Positions 37,802 through 46,228 of a stretch of DNA of 64,000 bases are shown piece by piece. The notes under the pieces were generated by a model. The model worked only from the letters and a program-made list of their open reading frames with translations. It searched no databases and had not been told where the DNA came from. Source of the stretch: JAAURB01 sp049649525 (GTDB taxonomy: Bacteria; Cyanobacteriota; Cyanobacteriia; Cyanobacteriales; Microcoleaceae). Where the stretch lies: the NCBI GenBank assembly GCA_049649525.1, contig JBARZE010000049.1, positions 1-64,000 of the forward strand. Direction: 5' to 3'. The translations under genes were made by a program, and so were the position numbers. Position 1 is the stretch's first letter, and every line of letters starts with the position of its first letter.

Positions 37802-38689
37802 ATGTCACAACCCATTTCACCTAAACCCCCTGGCTTAATTCAAGCGCCCATTGGCTTTGTTACAGGCGCAACTTATCCATTTCGCGCACTTAGATTACTC
37901 TACAATACACCCCAACTGAGAGGATATGTCGTCATCCCTTTGGTGGTCAATTTTATACTCGGAATTATTTTATATGTTGGGTTATTATTTCCCGGATTTA
38001 ACGCGATTGAATCATTAACTCTGATTTTAGATAATCAAATTGATAGTTGGGTTGCTAATTTACCCAATTGGCTCAGTTATATTGATGTTATTGCTATTAT
38101 TATCGGCTGGATTTTACGAGTTATTTTCATCTTAGCATTACTCTTAATTGTGGGATTTATTTTATTACAATTCGGCGTTATTTTAGGTTCACCCTGGTAT
38201 GGTCAACTCTCTGAAAAATTAGAAGAAATAAAAACAGGAAAACCCGCTATTGTTCCGCCTGCTAGCTTAACCGGGGTTGTTCAAGATATTTGGCGGGCGA
38301 TTTTATTTGAACTGAAAAAGTTATTAATTCAATTGGGTATTGGTATTCCCTTATTAATGCTTAACTTTTTCCCCGGTTTTGGTACAATTATATTTACCAT
38401 TGGTGGAATTGCTTTAACAGCCTCAATCGCTTGTTTAGACTTTATTGATTCCCCCTTAGAAAGACGGCGATTAAACTTTAGAGAAAAGCTAAAAATGCTG
38501 CGTTTAGCATTACCTGCCAGTGCGAGTTTTGCATTAGTTTGTCTGGGATTAATTACGATTCCATTTATCAATTTACTCGCAATTCCTATCTGTGTGGCTT
38601 CAGGAACTTTATTTTTTTGCGATCGCCTCTGGCCCTATTACTTTGCGACTCAGGAATCTTTAACTCAAAATCAAGAGATATTAGATTAG
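37802..38689 (+). CDS. EI24/CysZ-like membrane protein
   Basis: 295 residues with an EI24 domain pattern: N-terminal PIGFVTGATYPFRALRLLYNTPQLRGYVVIP, at least four strong transmembrane stretches (about 50-75, 100-135, 175-215, 240-275) and the charged SPLERRRLNFREKLKML motif. CysZ homologues move sulfate, while other EI24 proteins are uncharacterised. No sulfur gene is nearby, so the transport substrate is not assigned. Confidence 0.75.
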   Translation: MSQPISPKPPGLIQAPIGFVTGATYPFRALRLLYNTPQLRGYVVIPLVVNFILGIILYVGLLFPGFNAIESLTLILDNQIDSWVANLPNWLSYIDVIAIIIGWILRVIFILALLLIVGFILLQFGVILGSPWYGQLSEKLEEIKTGKPAIVPPASLTGVVQDIWRAILFELKKLLIQLGIGIPLLMLNFFPGFGTIIFTIGGIALTASIACLDFIDSPLERRRLNFREKLKMLRLALPASASFALVCLGLITIPFINLLAIPICVASGTLFFCDRLWPYYFATQESLTQNQEILD

Positions 38690-38996
38690 GAGAAATATTG
38701 ATATCTACCGAAAGAAAGATTTATTTAAATATATTCATGCGTTAATATACTCACTAATTAAAGAATTAAATTCAGACAGTAATTATTATCTTCCCGATCT
38801 TTTTATAGACGACATTTTACACATACCCGTATGCTCTGGCTTATTTATATGATCTAGAGAATGCGGCTAGTAAAGGAGCTGGTAGCAGCTAGTCAGAGCG
38901 TATAGATTACATCACGTTCTCACGAGCTTCTACTACCTTTCCTTACTTTTGTTTTAATGCTCTAAAGCTAACTTGGGATAACTTCAAAGTTATTTT
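38690..38996. other. convergent spacer with long stem-loop
   Basis: A 12-pair stem (two G-U pairs) joins 38830-38841 to 38891-38902. The loop holds further partly competing repeats (GGCTAG, AGCTGGTAGCAGCT). It lies between convergent genes (EI24 gene and gatA), lacks a T run, and may be a terminator, a small structured RNA or a decayed mobile element. No match to a known RNA family was recognised by eye. Confidence 0.4.
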
Positions 38997-40448
38997 TTAA
39001 TGGATTTGAGGAGACTTTTGATGCCAACTTGTTGCTTGTTCATAAGCATAGGCGAGCTGAAGAATACGTTCTTCTTGTAATACGTTCCCAATCATTTGTA
39101 GACCAATCGGTAATCCTTGAGTATTAAATCCACAGGGTATACTCAGAGCCGGAACACCTGCTAAATTAATCGTAATAGTCATAATATCTCCTAAATATAA
39201 ACTCAGGGGATCTGCTGACTTTTCTCCCACTTTAAAAGCAGGAGTGGGTGCGGTTGGACAAATCAATACATCAACTTGTTCAAAGCCTCGATCAAAATCC
39301 TGTTTAATCAGTGTTCGGACTTTTTGCGCTTTCAAATAATAAGCATCATAATATCCCGCCGATAAAGCATAAGTTCCCAACATAATACGCCGCTTGACTT
39401 CCGCACCAAATCCTTGAGAACGAGTCTGATTATACATCTCTAATAAGTTCTCTGAATCTGAACTGCGATAGCCATATTTCACCCCATCAAATCGCGCTAA
39501 ATTAGAAGACGCTTCACTGGTAGCAATCAAATAATAAGCCGCTAAACCATACTTAAAGTTTGGACAAGAAATTTCATGAACTTCTGCGCCTAAATCCTTG
39601 AGTTGTTGAATCGCTGTAGAAATTGATTGTTGAACTTCTGAATCAATCCCTTCCCCCATTGTTTCCTTAATTAACCCGACTTTCAATCCCTTAATATCCG
39701 GCTTCAAACATTGGGTGTAATCGGGGATATCGACTTTTAAACTGGTAGAATCTCTCGGATCATAACCCGCAATTGCATTTAATACAATCGCTGCATCTTC
39801 CACAGTATGGGTAAATGGCCCAATTTGATCCAATGAAGAACCATAAGCAATTAAACCAAACCGAGACACCAAGCCGTAAGTCGGTTTAATCCCAAAAACG
39901 CCACAAAATGAAGCGGGTTGACGAATTGAACCCCCTGTATCCGATCCTAATGTCGCCACACATTCCTCAGCCGCCACCGCCGCCGCCGAACCCCCAGAAG
40001 ACCCCCCAGAAACCCGTTCTAAATCCCAAGGATTATAAGTTACGCCATAAGCAGAGTTTTCAGTTGAACTCCCCATGGCAAATTCATCACAATTGGTTTT
40101 CCCGACGATCACAGCGCCTGCTGCGAGGAGTTTTTCTGTTACGGTGGCGTTATAGGGCGGAACAAACTGTTGTAATATCTTAGAACCGCAAGTGGTGGGA
40201 ATTCCTTGGGTGCAGATCACATCTTTAATCCCAATCGGTATCCCTTCTAACAGTCCGATGTCCTCACCTGCTGCTAACTTCTGATCAATCCGTTTAGCTT
40301 GTTCGAGTGCATGGTCAGCCGTAACGCACAAAAAGCTATGTATTTTCGGTTCTACTGCCTGAATTTGTTCTAACGCCGCTTGGGTAATTTCGGTGGCTGA
40401 ACGCTCTTTACGAATCAGTTGTTCGTGGATTTCTCGGATTGATAACAT
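38997..40448 (-). CDS. gatA: aspartyl/glutamyl-tRNA amidotransferase subunit A
   Basis: 483-residue amidase-signature enzyme. The Lys of GIPIGIKDVICTQG (about 77), the cis-Ser/Ser pair in SGGSSGGSAAAVAAEE (about 150-165) and GSDTGGSIRQPASFCG show the Ser-cisSer-Lys triad. Length and sequence are those of GatA, which with GatB and GatC makes Gln-tRNA (and Asn-tRNA) from mischarged Glu/Asp-tRNA. gatB and gatC are not in the window, as usual for cyanobacteria. Confidence 0.95.
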   Translation of the reverse strand: MLSIREIHEQLIRKERSATEITQAALEQIQAVEPKIHSFLCVTADHALEQAKRIDQKLAAGEDIGLLEGIPIGIKDVICTQGIPTTCGSKILQQFVPPYNATVTEKLLAAGAVIVGKTNCDEFAMGSSTENSAYGVTYNPWDLERVSGGSSGGSAAAVAAEECVATLGSDTGGSIRQPASFCGVFGIKPTYGLVSRFGLIAYGSSLDQIGPFTHTVEDAAIVLNAIAGYDPRDSTSLKVDIPDYTQCLKPDIKGLKVGLIKETMGEGIDSEVQQSISTAIQQLKDLGAEVHEISCPNFKYGLAAYYLIATSEASSNLARFDGVKYGYRSSDSENLLEMYNQTRSQGFGAEVKRRIMLGTYALSAGYYDAYYLKAQKVRTLIKQDFDRGFEQVDVLICPTAPTPAFKVGEKSADPLSLYLGDIMTITINLAGVPALSIPCGFNTQGLPIGLQMIGNVLQEERILQLAYAYEQATSWHQKSPQIH

Positions 40449-40525
40449 ACAGCAATTCCTTAAGTCTAGCTTTTAAGTTTACTATCATCTATGTTAAAGT
40501 CGGTTTGCATTAATGATGCTAACAG

Positions 40526-41425
40526 ATGGCAACCCGATTAAATATGACACTGGATATGCCTCAGACTCAGACTCCCGCGCCGCGTCAGATTTTAGAAACA
40601 CTTTTTCCTTCCCTCAAAATTGCTGCTGGATATGCGCGTCTCATTCAACCTAAAATTCAGGCATTACCCGAAAAAGAGGGGGATAATATATTTTCCGCTG
40701 CCTTAAGTGATGCAGATTTAGCGATTCAAAATTTTATTGAAGTGACGTTACTCAGTCTATTTCCGCAGATTCGTTTTTATGGAGAAGAATACCAAAAATC
40801 GAGTAATACTAAATATTTTAGTAGTATTGAACTGGGAGATACGGGAGATTATTTAATTACGCTTGATCCGATAGATGGGACTCGGTTTTATTTAGACGGA
40901 CATTCTAATTATCAGATTATTTTAAGTATTTTGAATCGGGATTATTATGAAGCTGTAATTGCTATTTCTCCCGCGATGGATTGTTATTATTATGCGATCC
41001 GAGGAGAAGGCGCTTATCAAGGTTCAATCGAAACTCCCTTAAATGCCTGTCAACCGTTACAGCTAAATCCTACAAAATCTGTGATTTTACTCGGAACAAA
41101 AATGGGGAAATTTAAGCCTAATATCCCTAAAAAATACGAGGTAATTGATATTGAGAATTGTTATTCTAGTCAGACTCAAATTACCACGGTAAACGGTATT
41201 TTAACGGGGGATATCTCTGGCGTTGTACTGCGATCGGGTCAATTCATTGACGGTGCAGCTATTGCCTTTCTCGCGCAAGAAGCGGGTTGCGTGGTTACGA
41301 CTTTAACAGGTGAGCCATTACCACCATTACATACTTGTAAAAACTATGTTTATAGTGGAATCGTGATCGCAACAAGTGCATCAATTCTGCAAGATTTATT
41401 AACAGCAATTGCTTCATATAATTAG
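40526..41425 (+). CDS. inositol monophosphatase family phosphatase
   Basis: 299 residues. The IMPase metal site is visible: SDADLAIQNFIE, the FYGEEYQ Glu motif (about 91), and the DPIDGTRFYLDG motif (about 113-124), with the C-terminal QFIDGAAIAFLAQEAGC (family: WDxAAxxxIxxEAG, here Ile-Asp). The Trp of WD is replaced. Possible substrates include inositol phosphates, PAP or fructose bisphosphate; this cannot be decided. It diverges from gatA with 77 bp between starts. Confidence 0.8.
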   Translation: MATRLNMTLDMPQTQTPAPRQILETLFPSLKIAAGYARLIQPKIQALPEKEGDNIFSAALSDADLAIQNFIEVTLLSLFPQIRFYGEEYQKSSNTKYFSSIELGDTGDYLITLDPIDGTRFYLDGHSNYQIILSILNRDYYEAVIAISPAMDCYYYAIRGEGAYQGSIETPLNACQPLQLNPTKSVILLGTKMGKFKPNIPKKYEVIDIENCYSSQTQITTVNGILTGDISGVVLRSGQFIDGAAIAFLAQEAGCVVTTLTGEPLPPLHTCKNYVYSGIVIATSASILQDLLTAIASYN

Positions 41426-41496
41426 GAGATACAAAAACTGATGATTTAAACCAGACGCAAACAAGAAATGACACAAATGCTGAATGGGTACACCTG

Positions 41497-42609
41497 TTAA
41501 TGAATGATAACTAAGTTATCTCGATGAATAATAGTTTCTGCACCGTTGTAACCTAATATATCTGGGATTTTATCAGAACGTAATCCTTTTATTTTTTGCA
41601 ATTCAACACTATTATAATTGACTAATCCTCTCGCAACTTCTTCCCCGGTTTGATTGCATAATTGTACAGAATCTTGAGAACGAAATTCCCCTTCTACTTG
41701 TAAAATTCCGGCTGCTAACAGAGACTTTCCTTTCTGAGCAATTGCTTTAATTGCCCCAGCATCTAAATATAACTTACCTGTAGGAATTAAAATATTTGCA
41801 ATCCAATGTTTACGGGCATTAACAGGACGAGATTGGGCTTGAAAATGAGTTCCAATCATTTCGCCTTGCAGAATTTTATTAATATTTTCAGGATGTTTTC
41901 CATCCATAATCACCGTCCGAACCCCCGATCCGGTGGCAATTCTCGCGGCTTCAACTTTAGTCACCATCCCCCCTGTTCCCCAACCACTTTTAGAGTCTCC
42001 GGTTTGCACTTGTAACTCAGTTAACTGTTGTAAATTCGTGACTAAATTAATCGGTTCAGCATTAGGATGATAACGCGGATCAGCCGAATATAATTTATCA
42101 ACATCAGTCAGTAAAAATAGCCAGTCAGCCTCAACTAAACTCGCCACTAAAGCCGAAAGAGTATCATTATCTCCAAACTTTAATTCATCAATGGCAACCG
42201 TATCATTTTCATTGACAATCGGAATCACTTCCAAACGCAAGAGTTGTTGAAAAGTATTATAAGCATTCACATAACCACTGCGCTGCATCAAGTCTCCCCG
42301 AGTCAGTAAGACCTGCGCCATGGGTTGTTTGATCGCAGTAAATAAATCATCGTAGACCCCCATCAGACGGCTCTGACCCACCGCTGCTACGGCTTGTTTG
42401 AGGGGGATTGTACGCGGACGTTCACTCAGTCCTAGGCGATCGCAACCCACTCCCACCGCGCCCGAAGACACCAACACGACACGATAACCTTGAACTTGCA
42501 GACGAGTCAGAGTTTCGACTAAAGTTGCCAAAGTAGACAGCGCTAAGGTTCCCGTTTCTCGTCGCGTTAAACTTGAAGTGCCAATTTTTACAACAAGGGT
42601 TGCCGCCAT
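41497..42609 (-). CDS. proB: glutamate 5-kinase
   Basis: 370 residues: an amino acid kinase domain (LVVKIGTSSLTRRETG, SSGAVGVGCDRLG, then NENDTVAIDELKFGDNDTLSALVA, and GTGGMVTKVEAARIATGSGV) and a C-terminal PUA domain (about 285-365). It phosphorylates glutamate, the committed step of proline synthesis, normally inhibited by proline. It lies 10 bp downstream of the YqeG gene and is probably translated from the same mRNA. proA is not in the window. Confidence 0.95.
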   Translation of the reverse strand: MAATLVVKIGTSSLTRRETGTLALSTLATLVETLTRLQVQGYRVVLVSSGAVGVGCDRLGLSERPRTIPLKQAVAAVGQSRLMGVYDDLFTAIKQPMAQVLLTRGDLMQRSGYVNAYNTFQQLLRLEVIPIVNENDTVAIDELKFGDNDTLSALVASLVEADWLFLLTDVDKLYSADPRYHPNAEPINLVTNLQQLTELQVQTGDSKSGWGTGGMVTKVEAARIATGSGVRTVIMDGKHPENINKILQGEMIGTHFQAQSRPVNARKHWIANILIPTGKLYLDAGAIKAIAQKGKSLLAAGILQVEGEFRSQDSVQLCNQTGEEVARGLVNYNSVELQKIKGLRSDKIPDILGYNGAETIIHRDNLVIIH

Positions 42610-42619
42610 TTTTATATCA

Positions 42620-43132
42620 TCAGTGCAATGTCGCCCCTAATGTCTTTGAGACCCAAACTTCTAGAGATCGAGTCGAAGGATAAAAATTGCCGTGTAAAGG
42701 ATCAACCATCGGTTCAACTAAAATCGTGAACATCCCTAAACGGTTTCCGGCTAAAACATCGGTAAATAGGCGATCGCCCACCATTCCCACTTGCTCAAAG
42801 GGAAGACCCATCGCCTCAACTGCACGCCGGAGTTTACGCCGTGATGGCTTAGCTGCAGCGCTAATATAAGGCACATTCAAAGCAGAACCGATCGCACTAA
42901 TACGGGCTTGGCTGACATTGTTACTCACCAGCCACAAAGAGACTTGAGGTCGTAGAGATTCGATCCAACTGTGCAATTCTTCAGCAATTTGCTGGGTGGT
43001 AATTGGGACAAGGGTTTCATCGACATCTAAAACGAGTCCCTTCAACTGGCGTTGCGATACAATCTCGGTGGTTAAGGCGATCACAGAATCCCTTAAAATC
43101 AGATCGGGTTGTAAGAGTTTCCCCCAAGACAT
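42620..43132 (-). CDS. YqeG family HAD phosphatase
   Basis: 170 residues of the HAD IIIA type. DxDxT motif I is GLVLDVDETLVPI (about residue 35-46), motif II is LVSNN, and the Lys/Asp motifs follow in KPSRRKLRRA and MVGDRLFTDVLAGNRLGM. Homologues include B. subtilis YqeG and PGP-phosphatase-like plant proteins; PG-phosphate phosphatase activity is possible. First gene of a unit with proB. Confidence 0.88.
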   Translation of the reverse strand: MSWGKLLQPDLILRDSVIALTTEIVSQRQLKGLVLDVDETLVPITTQQIAEELHSWIESLRPQVSLWLVSNNVSQARISAIGSALNVPYISAAAKPSRRKLRRAVEAMGLPFEQVGMVGDRLFTDVLAGNRLGMFTILVEPMVDPLHGNFYPSTRSLEVWVSKTLGATLH

Positions 43133-43208
43133 AATTTATTTAAGACGTAAGTGTTCCAATTTTAACCACAAATGGGATACAAAATAAAAATCATTAGGAA
43201 ATATCGAT

Positions 43209-43760
43209 ATGACGGAAGACAACAACTTAAGTCTCTCTGCTTTATCTCAGCGAGTAACTCAGCTTGAAACCCAACTAGAGCAAGCGATGGCGCTATTGAG
43301 TGATGTTTATCGTTATAGTAAATTACGAGATGATCTCGCAGCGGGACAATTCAAACAAGCCGATCGAGAAACCACCCGTGTGATGTTGGAAGTCGCCGGA
43401 CATTTGAGTCAAGATACTGTCACCCCCGATGATGCGATGCAGTTTCCTTGTAGTGTGCTGCAATTAATCGATCATCTTTGGGTTAAGTATAGTGACGGAC
43501 GCTTCGGGTTTAGTGTACAAAAACGCATTTATACCGAGTTAGGCGGCACAGACGATATTAGCTGGATCAATATGAACGTATTGAATGCTACAGGCGATCG
43601 CCTCGGGGTGCGGGCAAATGGAGAGTGGTTAGAGTATGAGCAACTTAATTTTAGTTTAGATGCCCCCGAAGGTTGTTTTCCAGCCGGGTGGTGGGATTCT
43701 CCTTATGGGGCCAAAATGTCGATTTATTTTGCCGCTAAAATTATTGCTTGTGGTCTGTAA
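43209..43760 (+). CDS. GUN4-domain protein
   Basis: 183 residues: a short N-terminal coiled coil (about 8-35), then a GUN4-like core with KLRDDLAAGQFKQADRETTRVML, FPCSVLQLIDHLWVKYSDGRFGFSVQKRIY and GVRANGEWLEYEQLNFSLDAPEGCFPAGWW. GUN4 proteins bind porphyrins and stimulate Mg-chelatase; cyanobacteria hold several paralogues fused to other domains. This one has only a coiled coil. Whether it binds tetrapyrrole is not visible from sequence. No chelatase gene is adjacent. Confidence 0.85.
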   Translation: MTEDNNLSLSALSQRVTQLETQLEQAMALLSDVYRYSKLRDDLAAGQFKQADRETTRVMLEVAGHLSQDTVTPDDAMQFPCSVLQLIDHLWVKYSDGRFGFSVQKRIYTELGGTDDISWINMNVLNATGDRLGVRANGEWLEYEQLNFSLDAPEGCFPAGWWDSPYGAKMSIYFAAKIIACGL

Positions 43761-43873
43761 TCATATCAAAACTTCATAACATCAACTTTTTTTAAAATTC
43801 TTGGATAATCTGAGTAAACTGGCAGAAAGTTTGTTACAAACGAAATAGAGAGATCTTTTTGAGGCATAGACAG

Positions 43874-44125
43874 ATGAACAAGAGATTGATTCTTTTTTCG
43901 GGAATTATGATGGCGCTACTGGGTTCAGTTTTTGGATTAGCTGTCTCTAAAATGCAGCAGAAACCTTATCAATGTTGTGGAGATATTACCTTATCTAATG
44001 ATTTAGGTTACAGTCAGTCTCGTACACCGGGACGCTATGCAACGGTGGGGGCAATTATGGGATTTGGTGTGGGTTCAATTGTTGAAGGTTTACGGCAATC
44101 ATGTCTAGAAGAAAGCGAATTATAA
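43874..44125 (+). CDS. small cyanobacterial membrane-anchored protein
   Basis: 83 residues from the ATG at 43874 (GAGG 9 bp upstream), not recognised. One N-terminal hydrophobic helix (LILFSGIMMALLGSVFGLAVS), then a short polar stretch with a Cys-Cys pair (QCCGDI), and a second hydrophobic glycine-rich stretch (YATVGAIMGFGVGSIVEGL). Probably an inner membrane hairpin. Function unknown. Confidence 0.6.
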   Translation: MNKRLILFSGIMMALLGSVFGLAVSKMQQKPYQCCGDITLSNDLGYSQSRTPGRYATVGAIMGFGVGSIVEGLRQSCLEESEL

Positions 44126-44172
44126 TTTTACCCACTCCTGTTTTAAGTTTGATGTAATTAATCTACAAAAAA

Positions 44173-44197
44173 TCCCTCAAATCATAAAAATGAGGGA
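44173..44197 (-). terminator. terminator of the radical SAM operon
   Basis: Seven-pair perfect stem TCCCTCA / TGAGGGA with an 11-nt loop. Read on the minus strand it is followed by TTTTTTGT, so it ends the radical SAM transcript about 55 bp after its stop. It may also serve the convergent small gene. Confidence 0.8.
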
Positions 44198-44252
44198 AAT
44201 CTTTTACCTTTTTTACAATTCTCAATCTGGAAAACGTCAGCAATTCAGCGAA

Positions 44253-45443
44253 TTAAGCTAACTCCAAAGACTCTTCCAAATCCTGCAATACAATATCTAC
44301 CAACGCTTTCTGTGTATAACGACAGTGTAACGTTTCAGTTGAGTTGAACGAACCATTCTCGAAATATTTATTAGCAGGTGCCCCGCCGCCACACAAGCCA
44401 AAATACTCACAAGTTTCTCGGCAGGCATCTACTCCGGCTTGAATTTCATGAGTAATAGTTTTAAATTTCTCTGTTTGGGTTGCAGATTCAAACGAATCCT
44501 GTAAGATATTCCCGATCACAAACTTCCCATAATCTGGAGTCTCTAGAGACAGTAATTCAGGAGAAAACGTCATGAAATCCCCTTGATAATCAATACTAAT
44601 AATAGTATAAGGAGTCGCTTGTCCTCGTCCCATATCTGCGCCCCTCATAATAGTACGCTTCACCCGTTCAAATTCTCGAACTGATAACTTAGATTGAGTT
44701 TGTTTACTCAGTTCATAAATCCGTTTCATAAACTGATGATGCTTCGCATCAATATCTGTATCCGTTGATTCTAATGAAGAGGTTTGATTAATTCCTTCTG
44801 TTTCTTCTACATTAAACCCAACTCGCGTCACATTATTTTCTAGAAAAAACTCAAATATCTCATCCGGATAGTCGAGAGATTCCTTTGTTAAAACAGCAAT
44901 AACATTAAAGTGAATATCATTTTTTTGTAACAACGAAATTCCCCGCATTGTGCTGGCGTGGGTTCCTAAACCTGTTCGAGTTTTACGATTTTTATCATGT
45001 AAAAAGGCGGGCCCATCCAAACTCACCCCAATTTTAACCGGATGCTGTTTAAAAAAGTCACACCAAGCTTGATTAATCACCGTTGCATTGGTTTGAATTG
45101 AATGAGAAATCTTATAATTATTTACATTATACTGCTCGGATAATTGATTAATTCTTTCAAATGCCGACTCATAAAAATGAATGGGCATGGTTAACGGTTC
45201 ACCAGAGTGCCAAACAATTGTAAAATTTTCTCTGAGATATGGGCCAGAAAATAAGTTTTTAAAAATAGGTTCAAGTAAGTCTAGGGAGAATTGATTTTTT
45301 AGATGACGATCAGGTAAATAACAATAATCGCAATTTAGATTACAAAATGTTGTAGGTTGAATGACGAGCAATTTGACCGGCCCCAACTCGGGAGCTAAAT
45401 TCTCTGTTGTCTTAGCGAGTAATGCTGTATTGGAAGATTGCAT
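44253..45443 (-). CDS. radical SAM/SPASM peptide maturase, GrrM/OscB type
   Basis: 396 residues. The radical SAM motif is C34NLNC38DYC41 (CxxxCxxC), in the GrrM-like context KLLVIQPTTFCNLNCDYCYL. The SPASM tail has C341, C345, C351 and C374 (CRETCEYFGLCGGG). GrrM/OscB enzymes join an aromatic residue to the third residue of an aromatic-x-x motif, making three-residue cyclophanes (triceptides). The neighbouring precursor ends in twelve W-E/D-N triplets, exactly this motif, which supports the role. It is the last gene of the cluster, 343 bp after the precursor, and ends at the terminator at 44173. Confidence 0.9.
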   Translation of the reverse strand: MQSSNTALLAKTTENLAPELGPVKLLVIQPTTFCNLNCDYCYLPDRHLKNQFSLDLLEPIFKNLFSGPYLRENFTIVWHSGEPLTMPIHFYESAFERINQLSEQYNVNNYKISHSIQTNATVINQAWCDFFKQHPVKIGVSLDGPAFLHDKNRKTRTGLGTHASTMRGISLLQKNDIHFNVIAVLTKESLDYPDEIFEFFLENNVTRVGFNVEETEGINQTSSLESTDTDIDAKHHQFMKRIYELSKQTQSKLSVREFERVKRTIMRGADMGRGQATPYTIISIDYQGDFMTFSPELLSLETPDYGKFVIGNILQDSFESATQTEKFKTITHEIQAGVDACRETCEYFGLCGGGAPANKYFENGSFNSTETLHCRYTQKALVDIVLQDLEESLELA

Positions 45444-45522
45444 AATTTTTATGTTTTTTTAAGATTAACAAACTCGCCACTGATTTAATTCAGGTCGCAA
45501 GATTGATCGCTATTTTACAAAC

Positions 45523-45621
45523 GGCTTTTGCCTCAGAGTTCAACAAAAGATTCACTCAGAATATCAAACCCATTCAAAAGTATCTGAGATTTTATTATTC
45601 TCTAAAATGAGGTCAAAAGCC
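45523..45621 (-). repeat. long inverted repeat upstream of the maturase gene
   Basis: GGCTTTTGCCTCA (45523-45535) and TGAGGTCAAAAGCC (45608-45621) are complementary with a single bulged base, around a 72-nt loop. In the minus-strand transcript it lies between the precursor and maturase reading frames. Confidence 0.7.
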
Positions 45622-45633
45622 TTAAAAGTTTGC

Positions 45634-45740
45634 TCCACCAGACAGTAGAGTCATGATCTACACAGGTTTTACGGTATTATTTAAGTGTGTTAAAAGACCC
45701 GGATCGCGGGAACGAGTCCTTAATATTTTTGTCTGGTGGA
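45634..45740 (-). repeat. second inverted repeat directly after the precursor gene
   Basis: TCCACCAGACA (45634-45644) and TGTCTGGTGGA (45730-45740) are perfect 11-base complements, 47 nt past the precursor stop in transcript order. The enclosed 85 nt contains smaller stems (GTAGA/TCTAC at 45645-45661 and CCCG/CGGG near 45698-45710). It could be an attenuator, an mRNA stabiliser or a small MITE. Confidence 0.7.
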
Positions 45741-45786
45741 AACAGAGCTAGGAATTAATGACCCTAGTCATAGAAAAGAGATTAAT

Positions 45787-46110
45787 TTAGCAGTAGTTAT
45801 CCCAATTTTCCCAGTTTTCCCAGTTCTCCCAATTCTCCCAATTTTCCCAGTTTTCCCAGTTTTCCCAATTTTCCCAGTTCTCCCAATTCTCCCAGTTTTC
45901 CCAATGATAATGAGCCACTGTATTCTCATCAACTGGGGAGTTTGAAACCTGCTGAATTTTTTCTAGCAGGCCTTCTCTAACCTTCTCGACTCGATCGTTA
46001 ATGGTTGTTTTTGCAGAAGTTGATGCATCTTTAGTTGCATCTGCAATACCAGCAGTAATAAAAACATGAACGCAGGCCAGAGCGACCCACAAACCAATTC
46101 TCGGATTCAT
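45787..46110 (-). CDS. triceptide-like RiPP precursor with 12 W-E/D-N triplets
   Basis: 107 residues. Residues 1-25 look like a Sec signal peptide (Arg4, hydrophobic 6-22, AGIADA near the cleavage region). Residues 26-69 are a polar leader with a predicted helix (TTINDRVEKVREGLLEKIQQV). Residues 70-105 are eleven WEN plus a final WDN, uninterrupted, then Tyr-Cys and stop. The triplets use mixed codons (GAA/GAG and AAT/AAC), so the repeat is held at protein level and not just copied DNA. RBS AGGGA stands 9 bp before ATG. Related to GrrA-type precursors in context, but with WEN in place of the usual Gly-rich repeats. Substrate of the adjacent radical SAM enzyme by inference. Confidence 0.85.
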   Translation of the reverse strand: MNPRIGLWVALACVHVFITAGIADATKDASTSAKTTINDRVEKVREGLLEKIQQVSNSPVDENTVAHYHWENWENWENWENWENWENWENWENWENWENWENWDNYC

Positions 46111-46129
46111 AAGCTTTATCCCTAAAATG

Positions 46130-46163
46130 TCGAAACATTGTGATGTTTCGAGACCAGTTTATA
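46130..46163 (-). promoter_or_regulatory. palindrome and TATAAA box before the precursor gene
   Basis: TCGAAACAT-TGTG-ATGTTTCGA (46130-46151) is a perfect 9+4+9 inverted repeat, ending 20 nt before the precursor start. TATAAA on the minus strand (46163-46158) is a plausible -10 box, with only a weak TGTTCC at the -35 position. The palindrome would lie at the transcript 5' end or be an operator next to the start site. It suggests the precursor has its own controlled promoter. Confidence 0.55.
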
Positions 46164-46228
46164 GCCTATGAAATAAAATAGGAACAGACTTTCCAGAAAA
46201 ATTTATATTTCTTTATATCTTTGTAAAA

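Noticed and set aside
38820..38910. Possible tRNA-like fold in the gatA/EI24 spacer
   Set aside because: No T-loop consensus and no CCA-side acceptor pairing; listed only as an unexplained stem-loop.
45736..45945. Plus-strand open frame reading PIFPVFPVLP-type repeats
   Set aside because: It is the complement of the WEN repeat. The minus-strand frame has an RBS, a signal peptide and matching neighbours, while this one has none.
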